NCBI GenBank assembly: GCA_946479785.1
Contig: CAMLHQ010000054.1
Coordinates: forward strand, 1 to 21,878
Origin: an uncultured Nitrospira sp.
Lineage (GTDB): Bacteria > Nitrospirota > Nitrospiria > Nitrospirales > Nitrospiraceae
Direction: 5' to 3'
Length of the DNA stretch: 21,878 bases
Below, piece after piece: positions 6,526 to 15,005 of this stretch (its first letter is position 1; each line of letters begins with the position of its first letter). The notes beneath the pieces are model-generated. The model had not been told where the DNA came from. It saw only the letters and a list, made by a program, of their open reading frames with translations, and ran no database searches. Made by a program: the position numbers and the translations under genes.

Positions 6526-6538
6526 CACCGCATTATCG
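6519..6538. repeat. Inverted repeat, possible operator
   Basis: CGATAAT and ATTATCG form perfect seven-base arms around the spacer CACCGC. The left arm coincides with the predicted -10 element, so a dimeric regulator bound here would block transcription. The regulator is unknown, and chance occurrence cannot be excluded. Confidence 0.4.
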
Positions 6539-6548
6539 ACCCTATTAG

Positions 6549-6554
6549 AAGGAG
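6549..6554 (+). promoter_or_regulatory. Shine-Dalgarno AAGGAG deciding the start of the small secreted protein
   Basis: AAGGAG lies eight bases before ATG 6563 and only two before ATG 6557. The start is therefore placed at 6563, which also gives the cleanest signal peptide. Confidence 0.65.
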
Positions 6555-6562
6555 TGATGGTT

Positions 6563-6889
6563 ATGTCTTATGTACGTACGATTCTTCTGGCCGCGCTCTT
6601 TCCCCTCCTCTTCACTCGCCCCGGTTTAGCGGAAGACAAAAGCTTCTACAGCCCCGTGATACAAATCGATAAGGACAACCACCGCATTTTGATTTCTACG
6701 CTTGGTTCGGTGTTTTATATCGAAGTGCCGGACGTCGCCCAGCCTCATATGGAGAAGCTGCCGATCTCGGGACTGGTTGACTTCGTCGTCGAAATGCGTG
6801 GAGACGGGAAAATGCCTCTGGTCAAAACCTGGAAAGTGAAATCCGGGGACTCCACCTGCATGTACTTCAATGGAAAAGAATGTAAGTAG
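6563..6889 (+). CDS. Small secreted protein of unknown function, 108 residues
   Basis: I do not recognise a family. The protein starts MSYVRTILLAALFPLLFTRP followed by GLAEDKS, a typical signal peptide with a likely cut after GLA. The mature part is about 85 residues, rich in beta-type stretches (IQIDKDNHRILISTLGSVFYIEV). It has two cysteines near the end (STCMYFNGKECK) that could form a disulfide in the periplasm. It is transcribed in the same direction as the sulfur-carrier operon but about 100 bases after it and with its own predicted promoter, so it is probably a separate unit. It converges on the zinc-ribbon gene that follows. No terminator hairpin is visible between them. Confidence 0.65.
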   Translation: MSYVRTILLAALFPLLFTRPGLAEDKSFYSPVIQIDKDNHRILISTLGSVFYIEVPDVAQPHMEKLPISGLVDFVVEMRGDGKMPLVKTWKVKSGDSTCMYFNGKECK

Positions 6890-6922
6890 AGGCAAACCGC
6901 CGGCGAGTGTGGGCGTGGCTTA

Positions 6923-7132
6923 CTACTCCGAGCTTCCCAACATGTCATCAACGAGCGGACGATTGATGTCCGTGCAGCCCGGACAGATCGTATCGAACAG
7001 GGCTTCATAGTTCTGGACGAAATTCTTGTGATCCGTCAATTGTTCAGCCATCACCTGGTCGTAGCAGCTATCACACAGCATCATCAACCCGCGCATCACC
7101 GACACCGTTTTCCGGCCTGCGCTACCAGCCAT
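6923..7132 (-). CDS. Small CxxC-CxxC protein, probable zinc ribbon
   Basis: A 69-residue protein with two CxxC pairs, C20/C23 (LCDSCYDQ) and C50/C53 (ICPGCTD), 26 residues apart. This is a plausible four-cysteine zinc or iron site. No helicase, nuclease or redox motif accompanies it. It has no signal peptide, so it is likely cytoplasmic. It follows the next zinc-ribbon gene at 7138-7332 with five bases between them, so they are probably co-transcribed. The upstream Shine-Dalgarno is weak (AGGCAAG). A later in-frame ATG at residue 13 would keep all four cysteines. The function is unknown. Confidence 0.6.
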   Translation of the reverse strand: MAGSAGRKTVSVMRGLMMLCDSCYDQVMAEQLTDHKNFVQNYEALFDTICPGCTDINRPLVDDMLGSSE

Positions 7133-7137
7133 CTTGC

Positions 7138-7332
7138 CTACACCGATCCCTTCTGCCTTGCGATCCAGAAATCTTCCGGCTCAAGATCAATGCCGCATGC
7201 AGGACATTCATAAACCGACTCCCCCGACGGCAGTTGAATCTCGGCTCTGACAATTTGGCCGCGACAGACGTGATAAAATCGCCCTTTTGCATCCTCATTA
7301 TCCAGCGGATCATTTTCGTAGATCAAGACCAT
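7138..7332 (-). CDS. Small zinc-ribbon-like protein, 64 residues
   Basis: The protein has an H21-x-C23 pair (YHVCRG) and a C43-x-x-C46 pair (YECPACGIDL), which together could hold one zinc ion. The region between them is a short beta-type segment. The acidic start (YENDPLDNED) is hydrophilic. AAGGGA before the ATG serves as Shine-Dalgarno. It lies 39 bases after the ABC exporter gene and just before the second cysteine-rich gene, all on the minus strand. I do not recognise a named family. The spacing suggests that the two small proteins act together, perhaps as a metal-binding or regulatory pair. Confidence 0.6.
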   Translation of the reverse strand: MVLIYENDPLDNEDAKGRFYHVCRGQIVRAEIQLPSGESVYECPACGIDLEPEDFWIARQKGSV

Positions 7333-7371
7333 GAAAATCCCTTACGTGCTGATGCGTCACTCGTGAATTCG

Positions 7372-9096
7372 CTACGTTTGGAACTGCGCCTCGTAGAGCC
7401 CTGCATAGACGCCGCCGCGCGCCACCAGCACCTCATGAGTCCCCTCTTCCACCACACAACCATGCTCTAGCACGATGATGCGATCCATGCCGTGAACCGT
7501 CGACAGCCGGTGAGCGATCACGATGGTCGTCCGTCCTTTCGTGAGCTCGTCCAAGGCCTCTCTGATTTTGACCTCGGTTTCGGTATCGATGTTGGACGTT
7601 GCCTCATCGAACATTACGATCGGTGGGTCCTTCAGCAAGACACGCGCGATCGATACGCGCTGCCGCTGCCCGACCGACAGTTTGACCCCCCGCTCACCAA
7701 TCCAGGTATCATACCCTTCAGGCAGCTTCACGATAAACTCATGGGCTCGCGCCGCTTTCGCCGCGGCCTCCACTTCGTCATGGCCGGCCGCAAGATTCCC
7801 ATACAAGATGTTCTCGCGCACCGTCCCATTGAACAAGAACGGCTCTTGCTGGACGAGACCGATTTGGCTGCGCAGAAACGTTAAAGGCATCCGCCGAAGA
7901 TCGTACCCGTCGATAGTAATGGCTCCGCCCGTAACATCGTAGAAACGGGTTAAGAGTTTGAGCGTCGTGCTTTTTCCCGCTCCGCTCGGGCCGACGAGCG
8001 CCACCCGTTCTCCGGCACGGACGTTGATGGAGACATCCCTTAGAATCGGCGCATCGGGACGGTAATGAAACTCCACATGATGCAATTCTATTTCTCCCAT
8101 GAGGCGGGCCACAGGCGCCTTGAGACCGGGTTGGTCGTGCACCTCCGGGATGATATCCAGCACTTCGAACACGCGCTCGCTTGCCGCCAGAGCATGTTGC
8201 AGCATGTGGTTCACGGAATGGATCTGATTGATCGGCACGTAAAACAGCGCGAGATAGGACATGAACATGACCAGCTCGCCGACAGATAGATGCCGTTGCA
8301 ACACTTCCTGTGTGCCATTCCAGAGCACAAGCGCTCCGCCTAGACTGCCCACGAGCATCATCCCTGGAGAATAGTACGACCACAAATACATGGCCTTCAA
8401 CGTATCCCGACGGCATTGATCGCTCTTCTTATCAAACCGGTCCTGTTCATACGGCTGCCGATTGAACCCCATCGTCTCTCTAATGCCGGCCAGTGAATCC
8501 TGCAGCAGAGCGTTCAGCTCAGCAGAACCCTTCCGAATATTGCGATAGTGTCCGTGAATGCGTCGGGTGAAGGCCACCGCACCAGCAATCAAAATTGGAA
8601 TCGGGAGCAACGCGAGGAGCGCCAGCTTCCAATTGAGCCAAAAGAGCACGATCATGATGCCGATCAAGGTTAATCCGGCGGTGATGATTTCCTCCAAGCC
8701 GTCCACGAATATGCGCTGCATATGCTCGGTATCGTTCAGCACCCGCGACATGATTTCGCCGGTCGGCCGATTCTCGAAGAAACTGATGGACAGCCGTTGG
8801 AGGGCGTCAAAGACCTGGACGTGCAGATCGTGGACGATCTGCTGCTCAAGACTGTTGTTAAGTTTGATTCTGGTCGATCCGCATATATTGCGCAGGACAT
8901 AGGCGCCGCAGAGACCAAAGAACACGACTGACAGCAACTGCGTCTTGCCGGCCTGAATCACATCGTCGATCAGAATCTTGATGAGCCAAGGCGGCACGAG
9001 TTCGAAGGCCGTCGTCAACCCGGCAAAGACAAAGGTGCCGACGACCATCGATCGGTGAGGACGGAGATACTGGAGAACTCGCAGCAGGGTTTTCAC
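7372..9096 (-). CDS. ABC exporter, MsbA-like half-transporter with fused membrane and ATPase domains
   Basis: A 574-residue protein. Residues 1-310 form a type-1 exporter membrane domain with about six transmembrane helices, and residues 335-574 form the ATPase. Walker A is GPSGAGKST (369-377), the Q-loop is VQQEP (415-419), the signature is LSVGQ (473-477, with V in place of the usual G), Walker B is IVMFDE with catalytic E498, and the H-loop histidine is H529. Such proteins dimerise in the inner membrane and export lipids, peptides or drugs; this sequence alone does not reveal the cargo. The start is a GTG with no clear Shine-Dalgarno, and no upstream in-frame start is better. A 233-base gap separates it from the deformylase gene. 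Confidence 0.9.
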   Translation of the reverse strand: MKTLLRVLQYLRPHRSMVVGTFVFAGLTTAFELVPPWLIKILIDDVIQAGKTQLLSVVFFGLCGAYVLRNICGSTRIKLNNSLEQQIVHDLHVQVFDALQRLSISFFENRPTGEIMSRVLNDTEHMQRIFVDGLEEIITAGLTLIGIMIVLFWLNWKLALLALLPIPILIAGAVAFTRRIHGHYRNIRKGSAELNALLQDSLAGIRETMGFNRQPYEQDRFDKKSDQCRRDTLKAMYLWSYYSPGMMLVGSLGGALVLWNGTQEVLQRHLSVGELVMFMSYLALFYVPINQIHSVNHMLQHALAASERVFEVLDIIPEVHDQPGLKAPVARLMGEIELHHVEFHYRPDAPILRDVSINVRAGERVALVGPSGAGKSTTLKLLTRFYDVTGGAITIDGYDLRRMPLTFLRSQIGLVQQEPFLFNGTVRENILYGNLAAGHDEVEAAAKAARAHEFIVKLPEGYDTWIGERGVKLSVGQRQRVSIARVLLKDPPIVMFDEATSNIDTETEVKIREALDELTKGRTTIVIAHRLSTVHGMDRIIVLEHGCVVEEGTHEVLVARGGVYAGLYEAQFQT

Positions 9097-9329
9097 AACG
9101 ATTGATGGGGGCCGGTGCTAGCCCACATTCTCCATGAGGATTCGTGACGAAACTGTTGAGACGTCATGTGAGACGGGCGCGCGGAGACGCGAAGGAGGGA
9201 GGCATCCTTGAAGGGGATGTTGACCGACAGAGCGGCGAGCCCGCCCGCCTGGGCGTGTATCAAGATGCGGCCAGGCTTGTCGCAGCGACGTGTCAGCAGT
9301 TGCAGTAGAAGCCTTCATGTGGATGTGGG
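9097..9329. other. Intergenic stretch between peptide deformylase and ABC exporter genes
   Basis: No convincing gene, hairpin or promoter is visible. A 66-codon open frame here (9118-9318, minus) has low-complexity, arginine-rich composition and no ribosome binding site. The exporter's promoter probably lies in this stretch. Confidence 0.4.
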
Positions 9330-9860
9330 CTAAATAACGGGAGTCGGTTCCTTACGCCAATACTTGTCGAATTCGGTTAGTTGGGAGAGCGTGGACATAT
9401 CCGTCATGCGGTCCAAAAAGACTTTCCCGATCAGATGATCCATTTCATGCTGAATACAGACCGAGTAGAGTCCGTCGGCCTCGATATCGACCGGCTTGCC
9501 GTTCCGATCCAAGGCCTGGACACGAACGACCGCTGGCCTTGTGACTTTGCCGCGCAAGCCGTCGACGCTCAGGCACCCTTCCCAATTCTCCACTTGCTGC
9601 GGGCCATAGTATACGATCGAGGGGTTGATCAAGGTCGTTGTCGGAAAACCGCTCTCCCCTTCACATCCCATCACGACCAACTGAATCGATCGAGAAACTT
9701 GCGGTGCCGCCAAGCCGATCCCCGGTTCCTCCAGCATCGTGGTGAACATATCATCGATAAGTTGTTGGAATTCCTTCGTTCGGATCTCGCGTGGATCGAC
9801 AGGAGCTGCGACTTTCCGCAACACGGGATTCCCGAGCTTTGCAATGGGGAGCACAGTCAT
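9330..9860 (-). CDS. def: Peptide deformylase
   Basis: A 176-residue metalloenzyme that removes the formyl group from the N-terminal methionine of new proteins. All three family motifs are intact: GIGLAAPQ (47-54), EGCLS (94-98) with metal ligand C96, and QHEMDH (137-142) with ligands H138 and H142 and the catalytic glutamate between them. Length is normal. AGGGA lies about eight bases before the ATG. It is not beside fmt, its common partner in other bacteria, but after the HEAT-repeat gene with a 65-base gap, so it may be transcribed from the efflux operon or from its own promoter. Confidence 0.96.
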   Translation of the reverse strand: MTVLPIAKLGNPVLRKVAAPVDPREIRTKEFQQLIDDMFTTMLEEPGIGLAAPQVSRSIQLVVMGCEGESGFPTTTLINPSIVYYGPQQVENWEGCLSVDGLRGKVTRPAVVRVQALDRNGKPVDIEADGLYSVCIQHEMDHLIGKVFLDRMTDMSTLSQLTEFDKYWRKEPTPVI

Positions 9861-9925
9861 GAAATGTCCCTGGCCTTCAGCTTTAGCAACTTAGCAACGA
9901 TCCGACTCCCCCGCAAGGCATCGAT

Positions 9926-10726
9926 TCACCCTTGATGCCCTTGCGAACGCCGTTTAGGTTCCGGAATTTGAAAGGTTTCCTTTTCTCCATTCCACCATTC
10001 TGTCCACTCTGCCATCCATTCTTGGCGTTCGGCTTTGGTCGACGCATCCCAATCGTGGAATTCGGTCTCGTGCAGGGTCAGAATCCAAAGAGACTGGACC
10101 GCTGACAGCGCCACGAAACGCTCATCATCTGCGATCATGTTGATCAAGATCGGAACCACTGATTTCTCACGGACGTAGCGTGATCCATAGGCTGCGGATT
10201 TCCGAATCGATGAGTTCTGATCTTTCGCCATCGTTTGGATCGCCTCCGGCGTCTTGGAGGGGTCAAGGCGGATGGCCACCCGCAAAGCATGCTCCCGCAC
10301 GCGGGGAATCTCGTTGGGGTCTTTCGCTGCAGTAATCAAAGCCGGTACCGCCGAGGCGGCATTGAGCATCGACAGCGTTTCGATGGCGTTGTATCGCGTC
10401 CTGGGCCCAGGCATGGACAAGGCCTTGACCAACACGGGAACACTGGGTTCGCCGAGGTGCACGAATTCACCCATCGCCCAGAATTCTTGCTTGCCCTCCA
10501 ACAACGGGAGCAAGGATTCCGCACGTTGCAATTCTTCAGGGCTCAGTGGTTTGGTGTTCTGCGGGACGGTAACGACCGGAGCCGTGTCCTGAAACTGCGG
10601 GGGCATTTCGTAAGGTATTTGAACGGGCACGATACCCGCATGACCGGCTGAAGCCGCCTCGGGAATCACCCCTGCCAATCCCATCACCATTGCTGCCACC
10701 GCTGTCCATCTATATCCAATGCTCAC
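9926..10726 (-). CDS. Exported HEAT-repeat protein
   Basis: A 266-residue protein with an N-terminal signal segment (TAVAAMVMGLAGVIPEAASA). It is followed by paired helices typical of HEAT repeats, for example SVPVLVKALSMPGPRTRYNA, then ETLSMLNAASAVPALITAAK, and the SSIRKSAAYGSRYV and VVPILINMIADDERFVALSA units. Such scaffolds bind other proteins and have no activity of their own. A short proline-rich linker follows the signal peptide. The start is set at GTG 10726 because GAGG lies six bases upstream; a TTG at 10732 is too close to that site. It begins 15 bases after the RND pump gene, so it is probably co-expressed with it and may be a periplasmic accessory of the efflux system. Confidence 0.78.
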   Translation of the reverse strand: MSIGYRWTAVAAMVMGLAGVIPEAASAGHAGIVPVQIPYEMPPQFQDTAPVVTVPQNTKPLSPEELQRAESLLPLLEGKQEFWAMGEFVHLGEPSVPVLVKALSMPGPRTRYNAIETLSMLNAASAVPALITAAKDPNEIPRVREHALRVAIRLDPSKTPEAIQTMAKDQNSSIRKSAAYGSRYVREKSVVPILINMIADDERFVALSAVQSLWILTLHETEFHDWDASTKAERQEWMAEWTEWWNGEKETFQIPEPKRRSQGHQG

Positions 10727-10741
10727 GAGCAACCTCTTTCG

Positions 10742-13700
10742 TTAGTCGTCTTCGGTTCGACGATGCACCATTTCATATAACACCGGCAACACCACCAGAA
10801 TCAAGAAGGCCGCCGTCAGCATTCCCCCGACCACCACCCGTGCCAACGGTTTCTGCGCCTGGGAGCCAATGCCGGTGGCCACAGCAGCCGGCAACAGTCC
10901 GATCGCAGCCCCCACCGTCGCCATGAGAATGGGCCGCATTTGGACGGCAGCGGCTTGCATCACCGCTTCGCGCAGATTCAGTCCAGCTTGGCGGCCATCT
11001 TCAATTCTGGAAATCAACAACACACCGCCCAGAATCGCCACGCCCAAAGTCGAAATGATCCCGACCGCCGCCGAAATGCTGAAGTTTGTGTGGGTCGCCA
11101 CGAGTGCAAGCACACCGCCGATCAAGGCGAATGGCACGGCCGAGAGGACTAACACGGCATTCTTGAGTGAGTCGAAGGTAATGTAGAGCAGAAGGAGAAT
11201 CAGCAAGAGACTGATTGGCACGATTTTAGCCAGCCGTTTTTGCTCATCCTTCAGTTGGTCGTATTGACCGGCCCATTCCATGCGGTACCGCTCGGGAAGT
11301 TGGATTTTCTTGGCGAGAATCCCCTGCGCTTCTTCAACCGTGCTTTCCAAATCGCGATCACGGACGCTGAACTTAATAGGAATGTAGCGCTCGTTATTCT
11401 CACGATAGATGATGAACGCTCCTGTCTGAGTGCTAATAGTCGCCACTTGCTTCAGCGGAATTCTGGCGCCGTCCGGGGTGCTGACCAAGATGTTGCTGAT
11501 GGCCTCGACATCCTGTCGATATTCTGGCAGGAATCGAATAACAAGGTCGAACAAGCGTTCTCCTTCATACACTTTGGTGACCGCCTGCCCTCCGATCGCG
11601 GCCTGCACCACCGCGTTGACATCCGCCACCTGCAATCCATAGCGAGCGCTCGCCTCCCGATCCACTTTGATCAGCAAGTTCGGCTGCCCGAGCAAACGGA
11701 AAATTCCCAGATCTTTCACGCCACGAACCTGGCGCATTTCTCTTTCGATTTCGCCCGCGATCGTTTCCATTGCCTTCAAATCGGTTCCGAAGAGTTTAAT
11801 GGAATTTTCTCCCTTGACGCCGGACATCGCTTCTTCGACATTGTCCTGGATGACTTGAGAGAAATTGAAAATCACGCCCGGAATGTTCTGCAATCGACTC
11901 TCGATTTCCTCCACCAATTTGGCCTTGCTCAACCCCTTACGCCATTCAGCCTGTGGCTTGAGGTTGGCCAAGAACTCCGCATTAAAAAAACTGGTAGGAT
12001 CAGTCCCGTCATCCGGACGGCCGAGTTGGGACACGATGGTCGTGACCTCGGGAGATTCGCGAAACATGTTTCTGATATCGCTCGCCAACCTGGCCGCTTG
12101 ATTAAAGGAAATATCGACCGGCATGGTCGCCCGCACCCACAGGTTGCCTTCTTCCAATGCCGGCATGAATTCTCCGCCTAAGAACTGCAAGGCAACGAGG
12201 GCGACGATCAATAACATCCCTGCCAGCGAGACAACCACTTTCCGATGATCGAGCGCCCAGGTGAGCGTGCTCTGGTAATACCGTCTCAACGGTCTCACCA
12301 CCATCGTATCTTCCTCATTGATCGGCCCCGTCAACAGGAACGAACAGAGAACCGGTGCCAGCGTAAAGGCCATCAGGAGTGCACCGACCAGGGCAAACCC
12401 ATACGTGATTGACATCGGCGCAAAGATTTTTCCGGGTACGCCTGTCATCGTGAACAACGGGATGAACGCGACCACGATGATCGCGGTCGAAAAGAAAATC
12501 GGCTGACCGACTTGGCGCGCTGCCCGGACGATTTGCTGATGGACGGTCAGCCCCGGCATTTTTGCGTGAGCCAAATTGAAGAAAATGCTCTCCACCATGA
12601 TGAGCGTCGCATCCACAATAATGCCGAAATCGACGGCTCCGAGGGAGATCAAATTTGCCGACTGACCGATCAACACCATCATCGCGAAGGTGAAAAGCAG
12701 CGACATCGGGATGGTCAGGGCGACAATGCCGGCCGCACGCAAGTTGCCCAAAAAGAGGTAGAGCAGCACGAAGACAAGTACCATCCCGCTGATCAGGATA
12801 TCCGTCACGGTTTCGACGGTGGTATGGATCAATGCCGTCCGATCGTAGAACGTCTTGAGCTTGACGCCGGACGGCAATTTCCATTCATTGAGCTCCTCCA
12901 CTTTTTCACGGACTTTGTCGAGGACCGGGGACGTTTTGTATCCACGCTGTAACAGCACCACGCCTTCCACCACGTCGTCTCGATCGTCGATTCCGACCTT
13001 CCCGAGACGGACTCGGCTACCGACGTTCACCTGCCCCAGCGTCCTCACGTAAATGGGCGTCCCCTCCTTTTGAGCCACCATGACGTTTTCAATGTCTTGA
13101 ATCCCATTGATCAGGCCGACCCCGCGCACGTTGTAGTTTTGAGCGCCCACCGTGAGATAGTTTCCTCCGACGTTCGCGTTGCTATTCTGCAAGGCCGTCA
13201 TGACCTGAGACAGGTTCACACCGTAGCTGATCAATTTACCGGGATCGATGTCGACGTGGTATTCCTTGGTCGTGCCGCCAAAGGCCGTCACGTCAATGAC
13301 TCCGGGAATGCGCCGAAAGGCGCGGCGTACTTGCCAGTCTTGGATGGTTTTCAACTCGGTCAAGCTGACGCCCGGCTCTCCCGTCATCTCGTATCGATAG
13401 ATTTCGGCGATGGCCCACCAGGGAGAAAGTTCCGGCTGGATGCCGGGCGGGAACTCTACAGATGCCACACGATTCAGCACCTCTTGGCGATCGCGAAAGA
13501 TGTCAGTGCCGAAATCGAAGTACACTTTGATGTCACTCAATCCAAAAATAGAGAGTGACCGGATATCGGTCAAGCCCGGCATGCCGGTCAACGCCACTTC
13601 AATGGGAATTGTAATCTGGCGTTCGATTTCTTCGGCCGACCATCCCGGATTTTGGGTAATCAATTCCACCATCGGGGGAGAGGGATCCGGATATGCGATG

Positions 13701-13807
13701 ATGTCCAGCAAGTGAAAGGAATAGAGTCCACCGAAGAGGAACGAGAGGCCGAGCGCACACAATAAAATGCGCTGGACGAGGGACATCTCGACGAGACGTG
13801 CGATCAT
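10742..13807 (-). CDS. RND efflux pump, heavy-metal efflux (CzcA/CusA) type inner-membrane subunit
   Basis: A 1021-residue proton-driven pump. It has the hallmarks of the HME branch: an N-terminal helix, a first periplasmic loop opening with ELITQNPGWSAEEIERQ, and in TM4 the proton-relay motif DFGIIVDATLIMVE with D393, D399 and E406. A second large periplasmic loop and a C-terminal transmembrane block follow. The family exports divalent ions (Co, Zn, Cd, Ni) or Cu/Ag from the periplasm or cytoplasm. The sequence does not let me choose the metal, because the substrate methionines or carboxylates cannot be aligned by eye with certainty. It lies 46 bases after the adaptor gene and forms a three-gene efflux operon with the two genes upstream. 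Its ATG has no strong Shine-Dalgarno. Confidence 0.92.
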   Translation of the reverse strand: MIARLVEMSLVQRILLCALGLSFLFGGLYSFHLLDIIAYPDPSPPMVELITQNPGWSAEEIERQITIPIEVALTGMPGLTDIRSLSIFGLSDIKVYFDFGTDIFRDRQEVLNRVASVEFPPGIQPELSPWWAIAEIYRYEMTGEPGVSLTELKTIQDWQVRRAFRRIPGVIDVTAFGGTTKEYHVDIDPGKLISYGVNLSQVMTALQNSNANVGGNYLTVGAQNYNVRGVGLINGIQDIENVMVAQKEGTPIYVRTLGQVNVGSRVRLGKVGIDDRDDVVEGVVLLQRGYKTSPVLDKVREKVEELNEWKLPSGVKLKTFYDRTALIHTTVETVTDILISGMVLVFVLLYLFLGNLRAAGIVALTIPMSLLFTFAMMVLIGQSANLISLGAVDFGIIVDATLIMVESIFFNLAHAKMPGLTVHQQIVRAARQVGQPIFFSTAIIVVAFIPLFTMTGVPGKIFAPMSITYGFALVGALLMAFTLAPVLCSFLLTGPINEEDTMVVRPLRRYYQSTLTWALDHRKVVVSLAGMLLIVALVALQFLGGEFMPALEEGNLWVRATMPVDISFNQAARLASDIRNMFRESPEVTTIVSQLGRPDDGTDPTSFFNAEFLANLKPQAEWRKGLSKAKLVEEIESRLQNIPGVIFNFSQVIQDNVEEAMSGVKGENSIKLFGTDLKAMETIAGEIEREMRQVRGVKDLGIFRLLGQPNLLIKVDREASARYGLQVADVNAVVQAAIGGQAVTKVYEGERLFDLVIRFLPEYRQDVEAISNILVSTPDGARIPLKQVATISTQTGAFIIYRENNERYIPIKFSVRDRDLESTVEEAQGILAKKIQLPERYRMEWAGQYDQLKDEQKRLAKIVPISLLLILLLLYITFDSLKNAVLVLSAVPFALIGGVLALVATHTNFSISAAVGIISTLGVAILGGVLLISRIEDGRQAGLNLREAVMQAAAVQMRPILMATVGAAIGLLPAAVATGIGSQAQKPLARVVVGGMLTAAFLILVVLPVLYEMVHRRTEDD

Positions 13808-13853
13808 CGATTCACTTGCCCAGGAGATTACGGAAAGGAGGGAGACACAACGG

Positions 13854-15005
13854 TCAGCCGCCTTTGGCTTCTTGGCCCTTAATCAACACCGCGCCCTTTG
13901 TCACGATCCGTTGGCCCGGTGTCAACCCTTCAAGGACGCGCATCTGATCCGGCGTGAAATTCGAAACCTTGACCTCCCGCTTGATGTAGTGATTGGCCTC
14001 GTCGACGACGTAGACGAACTGTTTGCCGTCGGATTCCAAGACTGACTCTTTCGGTACGACGAGAATCCGCGTAGCATCGCCCACTTGCAGATGCAATCGG
14101 GCGAACATCTCAGGCTTCAATCGGTGGTCTTGATTGTTCACCCAGGCCCGTAGCTTGATCGTGCGGCTGGCCGGGTCGACGACATCGCCGATCGACGCCA
14201 CAGTGGCAGGAAAATCGACATCGGGATAGGCCTCGACCTTGACCTTGGCAAATTGTCCTTCTTTGACCAACGCCAGATCCCGTTCATAGACGTCGGCGAC
14301 AACCTGCAGCATATCGAGGTCGGCCACGGTAAAGAGCACTTGGTTCGGGTCTCCCCCGACCGATTGGCCCGGTGTCACCGCACGCTCGACGACGATTCCG
14401 GTCAGGGGACTCTTCATCTCAAAACGGGAGGTGATTTGCTGCTTATCCAGCGGCTTGTCCAACTCTTCGGCCGGTACACGTAAAGAAAGCAATCGTTCCT
14501 TGGTGCGGCGGAACTCTGCCCTCGCCTTGACCAGTTCATTCTCGGCTTGTTTTAGATCTTTAAGCGGTAATGCCCTGTTCGCATAAAGATCTTTCGCCAG
14601 TTCATGGGAACGGGTTGCGTACTGCAAATCCGAGTGTTCCTTCACGTACTCTGAATAGGCTTGGGCAATGTCCGGGCTATCGACCACCAGCAAGGTGGCT
14701 CCGGCCTTCACACGATCGCCCAAATGAGCTCGTACCTCGACCACACGACCTTGCAAGGGAGATGAAATTTTAGAATATCGATCCTCGCCATAGGCGACTT
14801 TCCCCGCTAAACTAAGGTCCTGCTGCGAGCCGCTGTAATCGACCAGTGCTGTCTCGACTCGCGGAGCTGATTCATGCGGCGCTGCACCGTTCTTAGCGTG
14901 CGGCGGGGTGGCTGCATCTGAATTCGCCGGTTGATCTGCCTTCCCGCAGGCAGCAGAGGTCAGAAGAAGGATGACGGCGCATGTATGCAACAATCTTTTC
15001 ATCAT
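13854..15005 (-). CDS. RND efflux periplasmic adaptor (CzcB/CusB-like membrane fusion protein)
   Basis: A 383-residue adaptor that joins the inner-membrane pump to the outer-membrane channel. The N-terminus is a signal peptide with a probable lipidation cysteine at position 20 (LLLTSAAC followed by G), though the lipobox is not ideal. A lipoyl-like segment (SPLQGRVVEVRAHLGDRVKAG), a coiled-coil hairpin (about 125-180), a second lipoyl half (KSPLTGIVVERAVTPGQSVG), a beta-barrel domain and the terminal membrane-proximal domain (VVPKESVLESDGKQFVYV) follow in the usual order. There is no histidine-rich N-terminal extension of the kind seen in some CzcB proteins. The ATG overlaps the stop of the outer-membrane channel gene (ATGA). 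Confidence 0.92.
   Translation of the reverse strand: MMKRLLHTCAVILLLTSAACGKADQPANSDAATPPHAKNGAAPHESAPRVETALVDYSGSQQDLSLAGKVAYGEDRYSKISSPLQGRVVEVRAHLGDRVKAGATLLVVDSPDIAQAYSEYVKEHSDLQYATRSHELAKDLYANRALPLKDLKQAENELVKARAEFRRTKERLLSLRVPAEELDKPLDKQQITSRFEMKSPLTGIVVERAVTPGQSVGGDPNQVLFTVADLDMLQVVADVYERDLALVKEGQFAKVKVEAYPDVDFPATVASIGDVVDPASRTIKLRAWVNNQDHRLKPEMFARLHLQVGDATRILVVPKESVLESDGKQFVYVVDEANHYIKREVKVSNFTPDQMRVLEGLTPGQRIVTKGAVLIKGQEAKGG

Noticed and set aside
9118..9318. 66-codon minus-strand open frame between the deformylase and ABC exporter genes
   Set aside because: It has no Shine-Dalgarno, an arginine- and serine-rich composition like a chance frame, and no motif.
11240..12181. Plus-strand open frame of 313 codons inside the RND pump gene
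   Set aside because: It is the antisense shadow of a well-supported pump gene and has no ribosome binding site or domain.
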